Shown in pieces: positions 41,029 through 53,100 of a stretch of 64,000 nucleotides of DNA. Source of the stretch: Mercurialis annua. Taxonomy: Eukaryota > Streptophyta > Magnoliopsida > Malpighiales > Euphorbiaceae. Each line of letters starts with the position of its first letter. Position 1 is the stretch's first letter. The stretch lies in assembly GCF_937616625.2 (NCBI RefSeq), contig NC_065575.1, forward strand, positions 7,757,501 to 7,821,500, written 5' to 3'. The notes under the pieces were generated by a model. The model saw only the letters and a list, made by a program, of their open reading frames with translations. It had not been told where the DNA came from and ran no database searches. The position numbers and the translations under genes are program-made.

Positions 41029-44000
41029 ATGGAAGGGATTACCACGCAGTTAAAACGCGGGATATCGCGTCAGTTTTCGACAGGATCTTTACGGAGCTTG
41101 AGCAGGAAGTTTTCGAGGCAGTCTTCGCTTGATCCGAGGCGGAATAACTTGAGATTTAGCTTCGGGAGGCAGTCGTCGTTGGATCCGATTCGGAGGAGTC
41201 CGGTTGATGAGCAGTTTACGGTGCCGGAGAATCTTGACTCGACAATGCAGTTGCTGTTTATGGCGTGTAGAGGAGATGTGAGAGGCGTTGAGGATTTGTT
41301 GATTGAGGGTATTGATGTAAATAGTATTGATTTGGATGGGAGAACAGGTTTGCATATTGCTGCTTGTGAAGGGCATGTGGGTGTTGTTAAGCTTTTGTTG
41401 AGTAGAAAAGCTAATATTGATGCTCGTGATCGTTGGGGTAGTACGGTAATATGCTTTTATTTTTTGGTTATCTCCTTTGTTTCTTGTTTTTTTTTGCTGC
41501 CTTGAAATTTGAAATTTGATATTTTTTTTACCTTGTTTGGAAATGTCTAGAAATGAGAGATTTTAATTCAATTTGATTGTTCTTATTAATTACTTTAGTT
41601 ATGCTAGAAATGAAATCCCTCATGAATAGAATTCTTGCACACAGAGGCGGAGCTAGAATGAGGCGAGGTGGAGTGTTTTAGAATGTTAGAGATCAATGAG
41701 TACCGAATAATAGTTTTAGAAAACGATTAAGTAATTTTATTTGAAACATTTGAGCCAAAAGACATGTAATGTCCGGTCTAGAAAAAGTCAATTAATGTGT
41801 CGTTCGGTAAAAAAACATATATATATCGTAGCTGAATAAAATTTCTTTTTTTATTCTGGTTCTTGCACATTATTTTGAGGCTGATATATGACTTGAACAG
41901 GCATGTGCAGATGCTAAGTACTATGGGAACTCGGAAATATACAATATATTGAAGGCTAGAGGAGCCAAAGCTCCGGTACATTTTGAATATCTTTTCCTTT
42001 AGTATGTTTGTGTTTTTTTTAGCATAATCTCTTGTTCGTCTTATAGACTTATAGTAACGAATTTGATGTTGTGATGTTTATATTATTGATTAGAAAACGA
42101 GGAAGACGCCTATGACTGTTGCGAATCCTAGAGAAGTACCGGAGTATGAGCTTAATCCATTAGAGCTGCAAATTAGGAAGTCAGATGGAATTTCAAAGGT
42201 ATGGTAATGCTTATTTGATAATCAATTTCACTGCATTAGGTTGGATTATTATGCAATTTGGAAATTTTATTCGTCGAGAACTTCATTAAGATGGTTATTT
42301 AATTGCCTCTCCACTCTATTGAGCTTAATGTTATCTTTACTTTGGTCAGTAATTTTTTGTTTGTTGTGTTATTTATTAGAAGTTACATTTCTTTAAAGTC
42401 TAATTTTGGTTTAACCGGCCTGTGTTTACCAGAAAATGCCAATTCTGCCTCTTATTATAATTCCAGAAGTATTCTGTTTTTCCTTTTATTTGGCTTTTTC
42501 TCAAAGAAATGGATTGAACTTTTCCATTGGGGAAAAAACAGAGAATAGGCTTTAACTTCTCTGAAGTATGGCCGTATTGCATGCTAAAATGGATTGAAAA
42601 TTGTCCTCTGTATCGATAATGCTGTATGGTTGCTGAATAATTCTCAGCTTGAAATTCTTTAAGAATATTTTTTGTAGCAGGAAACTGATTTTTTTTTTCG
42701 TCTCACCTACTGCCATATAAAGAAAAATGATGGAATATTTCATTGCAGGGTACATATCAAGTAGCCAAATGGAATGGCACCAAGGTTACTGTAAAGATAC
42801 TTGATAAGGATAGCTACTCGGACCCTGAGAGCATGTATGTGTTCACCATCATATTCCCTGATTAATGCATTTTATGAACTTTACAATTATACTCCCAGTT
42901 CAGATTTAACTATTAAAGCTATCAATTTCAGTTTCCTGGTGACTTATTTGAGCTATATTATTCCAAGTAATTGTTGAATGCTTTGTTCACTGCTTTAACG
43001 TTAATTCTAATACTATCCCTAGCTTTCTTCATGCTTATTCTCATCATAATTGTTTTTCTTTTTTATGAAACAGAAATGCTTTCAAACACGAGTTAACGTT
43101 GTTAGAGAAGGTCAGGCATCCTAATGTGGTTCAATTTGTTGGTGCCGTAACCCAAAATATACCCATGATGATTGTTTCAGAGTATCATCCAAAAGTAAGC
43201 TCTCTTGCTTTCATCCACCTGAAAAATATGTATTGTATAATTAGTTATATGGCATCCACTGCAATTTCAACTCTTTCGGGGAGTGAACTGGTTCCATCTC
43301 TTTGGATGTTGAATATTTATTAGTTTCACATTGTGAATTAAAGGATATGGTATGATATAGTAATACAAGATAGATCAGGGCTTGATATTAATTGGTAAAT
43401 ATGATAAATAGTAAAAAGTATCCATGCGAAATATAATGGAATTACTCTCTTCCATTAATTTCTTATTGATTAGTTACATCAGCCAGGTTTGAGAATTCTT
43501 GTGAATCAAATTAATCACCTTCTGCTGATTCTCTTGAAATTCTTTTTTGACGAGCAAATTCATAAAATCCACTTGAAAAAAGTATATTCTCCTGAATTCT
43601 GGCTAAAATCGATTAGAAGAATTGAATAGAAATGCCAATTGCTACAGTGTTCATTGTTTTACTAGCAAGCTTCCCACCCCCAATTATACAAATGCTGTTA
43701 TTGTATATAACAGCTTAAAGAAGAATATATTTGTATGATAGTTTTCTTGGAATTAAATTCATTCTTAATGCTTGAAATCTGCTTGCTGTGAATCCAAAGA
43801 AAAACACATCTCGAACCTTGATAATCCAAATTCTGGATTGTTGATGTCATCAATCATATAGTTAGATTATTATTTTCATTTTGTATTCTTTACAAGTGTG
43901 GATTTTTTGTAGTTTAAGTTTCTCTGTTGTTTGTGTTTGACATTTTCTAATGACTTCATCATCTGCATTCATTGTGTTGAATTAGATTGATAACATAGAG

Positions 44001-46546
44001 TAGATTTTTTTATTTATTTGATTATGCTAGCATGCATTAGCTTGATTTAAGAGAGTTTAATATCGACTTTTAACAATAAAATCTGCATATTTCCAGGGTG
44101 ACTTGGCCAGTTATCTTCAGAAGAAAGGACGTCTATCTCCATCCAAAGTCTTGAGATTCTCTCTTGATATTGCTAGGCATGTGCAATTCTTTAGGAAATT
44201 CTTGTAGTCCCTGTATACTTCCTATCCAGTTTATTAATTTTTAAGCTGTATTCATCTTTTCTTATCAGGGGCATGAACTATCTTCATGAATGCAAACCAG
44301 ATCCAATTATCCATTGTGACTTAAAGCCCAAGTAAGGCACCCGAATGCAGAAGTTAAAATGTTGCAAGTTAAATTTTCATTTATACCAAATTGGATGTAT
44401 GGTTCTTTAATATTTGAAATCTTGGTAAGGTGCCAGAAATATTTTGCTGGATAGTGGTGGTCAATTGAAGGTATCTGGATTTGGTTTGATAAGATTGTCA
44501 AAACTTTCATCTGATAAGGCTAAACTAGCACCAGGGACTTCTACAGATCCTTCAAGTAAGTGCCTGAACGCATTTCATTCAATATAAAGTTAAACTATGA
44601 CACATACAGTTTATGACTCATTAGGATCATTGTTATTTATTTCCTCCCTAATGTAATCATGTCCATTTTATTAGGTAATTTTTTTTATTAAAAGTACTTT
44701 GTTTTGACTTGAAATCAATTAATGTGTTGATTTATTTATTTCTAGATATTTATGCCGCACCTGAGGTCTTTAAAGATGAGATATTTGACAGAAGCGTGGA
44801 TACATTTTCTTTTGGTGTCATTTTGTATGAGGTACATTTCTTTCCCAAATTTCTTAGATTCCAGTTTCTTAGCATATTTTAGATGTACTAAGGTTAAAAA
44901 GATACAGGTAGACGGTTTGACAGTTCTTTAATAGCAGGAACCGATATATTTATTTTATATCTTTTTTGGCCTTAGATGATTGAAGGAATACTACCTTTTC
45001 ATCCCAAGATTCCTGAAGAAGCTGTGAGATTGATGTGTTTAGAGAAAAAGAGACCGACCTTTAAGTCAAAATCAAGAAGTTATCTTCCAGATCTAAAAGA
45101 GTAAGTGCAGTTTAGAGTAAGATATCATGTTCACTAAGCTGCAGCTCTTAAGTTAACAACGATCATCATTAAAACTGTGCTAAAAGTATTGCTTGGATGG
45201 TGGGGGTTGTCCTTTTGAATTTTGTTTTATTTTTCACATAGCATGGTGTTCCACAACTATGAACTGCATTATCATATAATAAATTGTAGAGTACCTGCTC
45301 AATTTAATGCTTGACCTTGTAGGGACGATGGAATTAATTTATCCAGAAATACTGGTAGTCTGGAGATCTAGGTGGCCTTTTCTTTTATTATTTGATGACA
45401 GCTCTGGTCCTTTCTTTCACAACTCGATGTCAATCTACCATGTCTCCTCATTATATGATTCTTGTTGTTAAATTCTCTAGTATTCTTTTGCTTTGACACT
45501 CCATTGCTTTAAAATCTAAGATGTAAAGAGGAACTTCAGGATGGTCGTAGTGCAAGGTTTTTAAAATTGTCTTGTTTAGCTTTATGTTACACCGAAATAA
45601 TGAATATGTTATTACCTTTTATGTACATTTCTTCTGAGACATAAGAAGTTGAATGACCTACTTAGGATGTAATTTTCATGGATGCAGGTTGATTGACGAA
45701 TGTTGGCATCCAGAACCTGTTGCTCGACCAACCTTTTCCGAGATCATTGTACGGTTGGACAAAATAGTTTGCCACTGTTCAAAACAGGGATGGTGGAAAG
45801 ACACTTTTAAGCTTCCTTGGTATGATTCTCTTCTTAAGTCTCTTCTTAGTGGTAACTATTTTTTCATTTACTAGTAATAGAAGATGCCACATGCAAGATT
45901 GTTGATGTAGGTATTCTAAATACTCGAGTCAAGTAATCTAACTCCGTACCTGTCTGATTCTTTCCCCTCCCTTGAAAAATCCATTTCTTTGGCAATCGGA
46001 TTAATTATCCATAGGTATCCAGGGAAAAATTATTCTGAGAGGTTAATTAGGTTGTTTAGCCTTGTAGATGTTTTCATGGTTATGCCATGCTCGGGAAATT
46101 TTCATTGATGGTACCTGAATTTTCCTCTCCCCCAGTGCGGTACTTAAACTTCAAGTTGTAACTACAGTATACTTGAACTATAAATTTATATAACATTAAG
46201 GAACCTTTCATTAATAAATCTTCATTTCCTCCAAAATAGGCTTACGCCACACAAACCTAGACATCTACCTAGCACGGGGAACCACTTTAGAGGGACATAA
46301 TGGTTCCACTTGCAAGATAAATGTTCATGACACTGCCATGTAAGTCCATGTGGATAAAAAGAACATAAATATTATTAACGGATTGCACTTTCCCGTTATG
46401 AAATTATGTTTAGATAAACTATAGTTATGAATTGAAGTTTAGGTTCTGTGGTTACTGGTTAGTGAAAATTTTCCACCATGTTCTATAGTAATTGTAATGT
46501 AAATGATGGATGTTTATGAGATCATATATCAATGTGCAGGAAATAA
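41029..46546 (+). CDS. Integrin-linked kinase-like ankyrin-repeat protein kinase (Raf-like MAPKKK group)
   Basis: Twelve exons: 41029-41445, 41901-41975, 42094-42198, 42749-42834, 43074-43194, 44097-44176, 44269-44331, 44437-44555, 44746-44831, 44976-45100, 45688-45819, 46540-46546; sum 1416 nt, 471 aa. The start MEGITTQLKRGISRQFSTGS matches the conserved ILK N-terminus, rich in RQSSLDP repeats. Ankyrin repeats follow (GRTGLHIAACEGHVGVVKLL, residues about 104-165), then the kinase domain from about 200: lysine in GTKVTVKILDKD, glutamate in helix C (FKHELTLLEKVRHPNVV), catalytic loop HCDLKPKNILL. The DFG site reads SGFG, then APE as AAPEVF. ILK-type kinases act at membranes in defence, ion and stress signalling. 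The intron after exon 6 is GC-AG. The last exon contributes only Lys and stop. Confidence 0.92.
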
Positions 46547-46953
46547 TAAGAAGCAGTCAGTTGAATATGAAGCAACAAAGTAGGATGAAGTTGGGAAGTA
46601 GTAGTGTCCATCTGCTCAACAGATTTGGAACTTCATGTATAATGTCCTAAGGAGCTGGAACAGTTCCTTTATGTGCATAATGTGCAAATGTTTTTCTTTT
46701 CTTGTTAAATTTGGTAGTATATTTTTGCATATAGCTTTGAGAATTATCCTCAGACAGAAAGAGAAAAAAGGGGTTTGTACTGTTATGCTTTTGGGATACT
46801 ATTAAGAAACTTTGGATTGAAGTGAAATAAAAATCAGTTGGGATCTTCGAGTCTACTATTGGCAAAACGTATACTATACACTATCACACTTATATAAATT
46901 GAATCCTTCCACTATAATTTATATACATTGAGTCTTTTGTATTATAGATTTTA

Positions 46954-47271
46954 GGGTTAATTACATATAAAATCACTACTTTTATACGAAATTGTAAGAA
47001 TAACACGACCTTTAAAACATGGTAATTCAGAGCACCACCTTTCATTTTTTCTCAAAAACAACATGGGCACATTTTTAGTGACGTTTTTGCTGACGTGACA
47101 TGACACGTGGTACTCCCATCGGGTGTCCAAATCAACAAAATTTTATCTAAAAATGTGTCCATGTTTTTCTTGAAAAGAAATGAAAGGTGAGACCCTGAAT
47201 TGACATGTTTTAAAGATCGTGTTATTTTTGAGATTTCACGTAAAAGTGGTGATTTTATATATAATTAATCC
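46954..47271. mobile_element. Mutator-like MITE, 3' of the kinase gene
   Basis: 318 bp. Ends GGGTTAATTACATATAAAAT and TTTATATATAATTAATCC, with arms of about 120 nt. A perfect 9-bp target duplication TAGATTTTA flanks it (46945-46953, 47272-47280). Non-coding. Confidence 0.88.
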
Positions 47272-47433
47272 TAGATTTTATATATATTAGATTTTTCTGT
47301 CACAAAAAATATTAACAATATCAAGTTAGACTGGAAAAAAATGATTGAGGGATTTATTTTTAATAAGAATTAAAGTGCAAGCAAAATTAATATAATAAAA
47401 AAAGCTAAAAATTTATCTCACTTGCATTAATGG

Positions 47434-48383
47434 GGCAAAAGGGCTCAAAAACTACCCACGTTTCATTTTTTTTTCAATAGCACCCTGACCTTGTAATTTT
47501 TTCAATAGCACCCTAGTTCGTATTTTTCAGTTTCAATAGCACCCTAAAGCATCAATTTGAACTTTTTTCATTTGGTTAATATTCAAAAAAATCCTTCATA
47601 TATATCATAAGTTCTAAATATTCTACAATGTTATAAATTATATATAAACACCCTCTTCTTCACAAAATAAAAAAGAAAATTAATTAAATTAGACCCGTGG
47701 CGGAACCCGTGACGAAATCCAAAGACGAGCTCCTCGTCTATGGAGGAAGACCGGCTGGTCTTCCTCCATGGAAGACCAGCTCTGGTCTTCCATGGCGGAA
47801 GACCAGATTTGCTGGTCTTCCATGGAGGAAGACCAGCGAGCTGCTGGTCTTCCCTCATGGAAGACCAACTCTGGTCTTCCATGGCCATAGAAGACCAGCG
47901 AGCTGCTGGTCTTCCATGGAGGAAGACCAGCGAGCTGCTGGTCTTCCTCCATGGAAGACCAGCTATGGTCTTCCATGGCGGAAGACCAGATCTGCTGGTC
48001 TTCCATGGAGGAAGACCAGCAGATCTGGTATTTCCGAGGAAGACGGGCTGCTCGGCTTCCAACGGAACGGGTTTGTTTTTGTTTTTTAATTTTAAATTAA
48101 ATTATTAATATATATTTGTTTATTTTTTTTGGATTTATTTGAAAGATTTTTAAGTTAAAGGACTTATTTGAATTTGTTCAAGTAGAAAAATGTATAAAAT
48201 GACCCTTAAATTTAATTGTTTTAATAAGTTTAATGCTTATAATAATAAAATCATCTTTTTTTTTAAAATTTAGGGTGCTATTGAAATCGAAAAATACGAA
48301 ATAGGGTGCTATTGACAAAATTACAAGGTGAGGGTGCTATTGAAAAAAAATTGAAAGCTCGGTAGTTTTTGAGCCCTTTTGCC
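47434..48383. mobile_element. Mutator-like foldback element with palindromic core
   Basis: 950 bp. Ends GGCAAAAGGGCTCAAAAAC and GTTTTTGAGCCCTTTTGCC. The 9-bp duplication CATTAATGG is perfect on both sides (47425-47433, 48384-48392). Each arm has three copies of AATAGCACCCT or its complement AGGGTGCTATTG. The core (about 47720-48050) is the palindromic array listed separately. No transposase. Confidence 0.9.
47720..48055. repeat. Palindromic array of CTGGTCTTCCATGG units
   Basis: Alternating GAAGACCAG and CTGGTCTTCC joined by CCATGG or AGCGAGCT centres, about ten units. Because both strands are nearly the same, several 100-143 codon frames stay open on both strands at once. They are not genes. 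Confidence 0.9.
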
Positions 48384-48392
48384 CATTAATGG

Positions 48393-49493
48393 CGCATGAA
48401 GTAAACACATTTTATTTTTTTGACAAAGAGACTCAATATATATGTATATAAGGCTAAAAATATAGGGACCTAGTTCAATTGTTCTCTATTTATTGCTGAC
48501 TATTTGCTCTTAGTCATAGGCCAATAGCTTGGAAAAAGCCTTCTTCATGAGCCCCTAACTTTATATAAAAGGGATAATTGTAAAACAAATCATAAATTTT
48601 GGCATATTTTACAATTTAAACATGAAGTTCCAATTTTTATAATTTAAAATATGAACAATCATTTTTTTAGCATTTGGAACACCGAACAATTTGTTTGATA
48701 AACAAAAAGAAAATTTAAGCGATTTTTGATTTTAATTTTTAATGGAATTTAATTTCTGATCGTGATTAAATATCATATATTTTAAATTAAATATAGAAAC
48801 AGAATAAAGATAAGTTGAGAATAAAAATGTTAATCAATCTTGGAGTAAATTTTTTATATACTTTAAATATTAAAATAAATTAAATTATAGACAAATCGTA
48901 TTCGTTAATTACTCGGAATTTAATTCCCGAGTTGAACAATATAAATTAAATGAAATGAAGGATTGTGTAATACGGTGGAAATAATAACTACAAATGTAGA
49001 GTTAAAAATTGCGTAAAAACCACCGAAAAATAAAATAGCAAAATTACACAATTTAGACTTAGAAAAATAATCGAAATTGAAATCGGATAACTTTCAAATT
49101 AAATAATATATATACTCATACATGTGTGCTGGATAATATGTATATATATAATTTTAATTTATTAAATATAATTATTATTTAGAAATCTATTGAGATAATT
49201 ATTAGAGTTAGAGTACTAATTTAAATAAACTACTCATAATACTATGTCAAGATAATTGTTAGAGTACTAACTAAAATACACTACCTTATTCAATAATTTT
49301 TATTTTAATTATTATGATCAATTACAATTTTAATTAAAATAAACTACTTCTAATAAAATACTAGTTTAATTATTACTTGATATTTGCTATTTACATTCTC
49401 CATAAATGAGATAAAATAATCCTAATTAACTAATATTTTAATAATTATTTGATATTTTATAGTTAAACCCAATTTATAATTATTGAAATAATT
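48393..49493. other. Intergenic, very AT-rich, no gene seen
   Basis: Only short frames and AT-rich runs up to the target site of the Tat element. Confidence 0.5.
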
Positions 49494-49498
49494 ATTAT

Positions 49499-50091
49499 TG
49501 ATGGATACCGAATCCTACTGTAAGTATAATGGAGCCGAGTTGCAGGAGATCCACTCTCAGGCGACACCGGACTCCCCCTGGAGACGGAAAGATATGAAGG
49601 AGATACCGAATCTCTAAGATTCGGTAATACACTGATAAAGACCGAATCCCACATGATCCGCCAAGAGCGCGTCAGGTCCAGGATTCGGATAAACGACTAA
49701 ATATGGAAACCTTGTCCTATTTGGACACAAACACTACATATGGAAGGATAAGCTCTACTTTAGGAAGATAAGACTATTTAGGAAGACGTTCCTAAATAGG
49801 ATTCTTATCAGATTAAGGTAGATCTCGACAAATCAGGAGAATCCTTAAGATACGGCCGAATCCCTACAAAGTAGGATTCACCTACCTAATACAACTCTAC
49901 TAGGTATATTCGTCTACTATAAAAGGAGCACGAGGTATGCCTAGAATGACAATTACATTCATATACTCAAAACGCTGCTCAAAGCTCTAAACTGACTTTA
50001 GCATCGGAGAGTTAATCGGACAACCACCGTCCGGTTAGCTTCTACCCTGTTTTGCAGGTTCACTCACCGGTTCAGAAGGCAGACTCCATCA
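49499..50091 (+). repeat. 5' LTR of Tat-type element
   Basis: 593 bp, TGATGGATACC ... GACTCCATCA. A TATA box, CTACTATAAAAGG, lies at about 49914-49926. The sequence ATTGGCGCCGTCTGTGGG right after the LTR (50092-50109) is the primer-binding-type segment usual in Tat elements. Confidence 0.93.
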
Positions 50092-50166
50092 ATTGGCGCC
50101 GTCTGTGGGAAAAGCTTAACTAAACTTCAAAAGAAGGAGCTTTTCTGAACTCAAAAACAAATCTCA

Positions 50167-53100
50167 TTGAAGAAGATGACTTCTGAAAGAGTAAACCTGA
50201 AAGATCAAACGACACAGAGAAAACGAAAAGCAACAGAACTCTCAACTCCTCCTCCAGTGACTTTTGACGGAGAGGACTTCGGGAGAATAGCCGAAGAGCA
50301 CAACGAAGCTCTGGTAGTGGCCATGATCATCGAACACTGGAACGTTGAGAGAATCCTAATCGATGAAGGAAGCGCAATAAACCTGATAACAAAAAAGGCC
50401 TACGAAAGCCTAGGAGGAGACCTAGCGGAACTAAAGAGAAATGCCACGCCTGTGGTAGGATTTGGGGGCTTGCCAATTAAGCCCAATGGAACAACTACTC
50501 TCGACGTCAAGCTAGGAAGGACAAGGAAAAGCGAGGAATTACCTACACGGTTTAGCGTCGTAGAAATCGACCTGCCGTACAACGCGATACTGGGGAGACC
50601 TTTCCTCCACGACTCAGCCGCCGTGACAAGCATAAAGGCGCTAACCATGAAGATACCGACGAAACAAGGAATTATCACGATACAAGGAAACCGAGCCGAG
50701 GCGAAAAAGTGCTACGAACAAGCAATAAGAGAATCAGGCGAAGCAATGGCAATAGAAGAAATCCTTAATCACGACATCGAAGAAAAAGAAACAGCACCCG
50801 AAGGCGAAACAAAGAAACTCCAACTCGACAAGGAGAAAAGAGTAAATCTCGGCGCAAACATGAACCCAAAGATCGAAAGCGAAATCACAGCCATGCTAAA
50901 AAACAACGTCAAAACCTTCGCTGCTAACGCATCAGAAATAGTCGGAATAGACCCCCACGTCATTACTCATGATCTAAATGTAGCAGAAGCGGCGAACCCA
51001 GTGAAGCAAAAGAAAAGGAAGTTCTCGGAAGAAAAACAGAAAATAATCGCTGAAGAAGTAGAAAAACTGGAGAAAGCAGGATTCATACGAGAAGTCCACT
51101 ACCCCGAATGGGTAGCTAACGTAGTTATCGTAAAGAAAGCCAACGGAAAAAATAGAATGTGTGTGGATTACACCGATCTAAACAAAGCGTGTCCTAAAGA
51201 TAGTTACCCTCTCCCCGATATCGACCAACTAGTGGACTCTACTGCCGGACACGCGATGTATAGCCTAGCCGACGCAGCTCAAGGCTACCACCAAATCCAG
51301 ATGAAGGAGCAAGACCAAGAAAAAACTTCATTCATCACGGAGGGAGGAACTTACTGCTACACGGCAATGCCTTTCGGCTTGAAAAATGCTGGAGCAACGT
51401 ACCAAAGACTTATGAATTTCATGTTCAAAGACGAGATAGGAAAGCGAGTCCAGGTGTATGTAGACGATCTAATCATCAAAAGCGAGAAGGAAGAAACCCA
51501 TGCAAAAGATCTTGAAGAAACATTCAGCATACTGAATAAGTTTGGAATGAAGCTGAACCCCGACAAATGCACGTTCGGCGTACAAGGCGGGAAATTCCTG
51601 GGATTCATGATATCTCAAAGAGGAATAGAGGCGAACCCCGAGAAGATCAAAGCAATTATGGACATGAAGGCACCAAGAAGCATAAATGAAGTTCAAAAAC
51701 TCAACGGGCGAATCACAGCACTCGGTAGATTCATGTCTTGCTCAGCAAAAAGATGCTTGCCTTTCTTCAAAGCCCTCAAAGGAACACAAAAATTTGAATG
51801 GAATGAAGACTGCGAGAACGCCTTTGAAGAAATAAAGAAATTCCTCGTCACCCCACCATTGCTAAGCAGACCGCTGAAAGGGGAGACACTATACCTATAC
51901 ATCAGCACCACGAACGAGACCATCGGGACAGTGCTGGTAAGGGAAGAAGATAACGAGATGAAGCCAATCTACTACATTAGTCGAGTCCTGAAGGGCGCGG
52001 AGACACGATACCCCGAGATCGAAAAAATGGCACTTGCCGTACTGACCACAGCTAAAAAGCTGAGATACTACTTCCAAAGTCACAATGTTGTAGTAAGGAC
52101 AAATCAACCATTGCGAAAGGCGATCCAACGACCAGAAACCTCCGGAAGATTAGTCCACTGGTCCATCCAACTCAGCGAACACGACATAAGATACGAACCT
52201 CGCCCAACTCTGAAAGCACAAGCTTTGGCGGACTTCGTAGCAGAAATAACTCCAACCGAGACCGGCCAACCCAAACCAGCCTTGGTATGGGAACTCCACG
52301 TAGATGGAGCATCAAATGAAAAAGGAGCTGGAGCAGGAGCCATCCTCAAAGGACCCGACAAAATCAAGATTGAATATGGAGTAAACATCCAATTCGCCGC
52401 CAGCAACAATGTAGCTGAGTATGAAGCCCTAATCGCAGGCCTCGGCCTCGCATTAGAAATAAGAACGGAAATCCTAAAGATCTATAGCGACTCCCAGCTG
52501 GTGGTAAATCAAGTCAAGGGAGAATATCAAGCCAAAGAAACAGGGATGATCGAATACCTGAGTCAAGTCAAAACACAGCTTCAACAGCTAGAAGCACAAG
52601 GAGGACAATGGGAAATCATTCAAATCCCGAGAGAGGAAAACACCGAAGCCGACGCCATCGCCAAATCAGCGTCAGAACTCGGAGATCTATTCACTAAAAT
52701 GCAGCTAAAGGAAATTCTCGAGTCACCAAGCACCAGAAAAACAGAGGTCATGGCAATCGAGGAAGCCGACTCCTGGATGACTCCACTGATCAAATATCTA
52801 GACTGCGGCGAGTTACCAATAGACAAAGTCGAAGCCATTCGCACCATCAGAAAATCTGCCAACTACTCTTTTCACAATGGAGTTCTTTACCGAACCTCAT
52901 TAACTCATCCATGGTCTAGGTGTGTCTCGCCTCAGACAGGAGAATCCATCCTAAAGGAAATCCACGAAGGAATATGCGGCGCGCACGAAGGAGCAGTCAC
53001 CATAGCAAGAAAAACAATACTCCAGGGATACTACTGGCCAACCATCAAAGAAGACGCAAAAGCATTAGTCAAGAAATGTGATAAATGCCAAAGACACGAC

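Noticed and set aside
47631..48108. Four long overlapping frames on both strands (105-143 codons)
   Set aside because: They are a by-product of the palindromic array; the proteins are repeats of one another read on either strand and have no leader, splice or family support.
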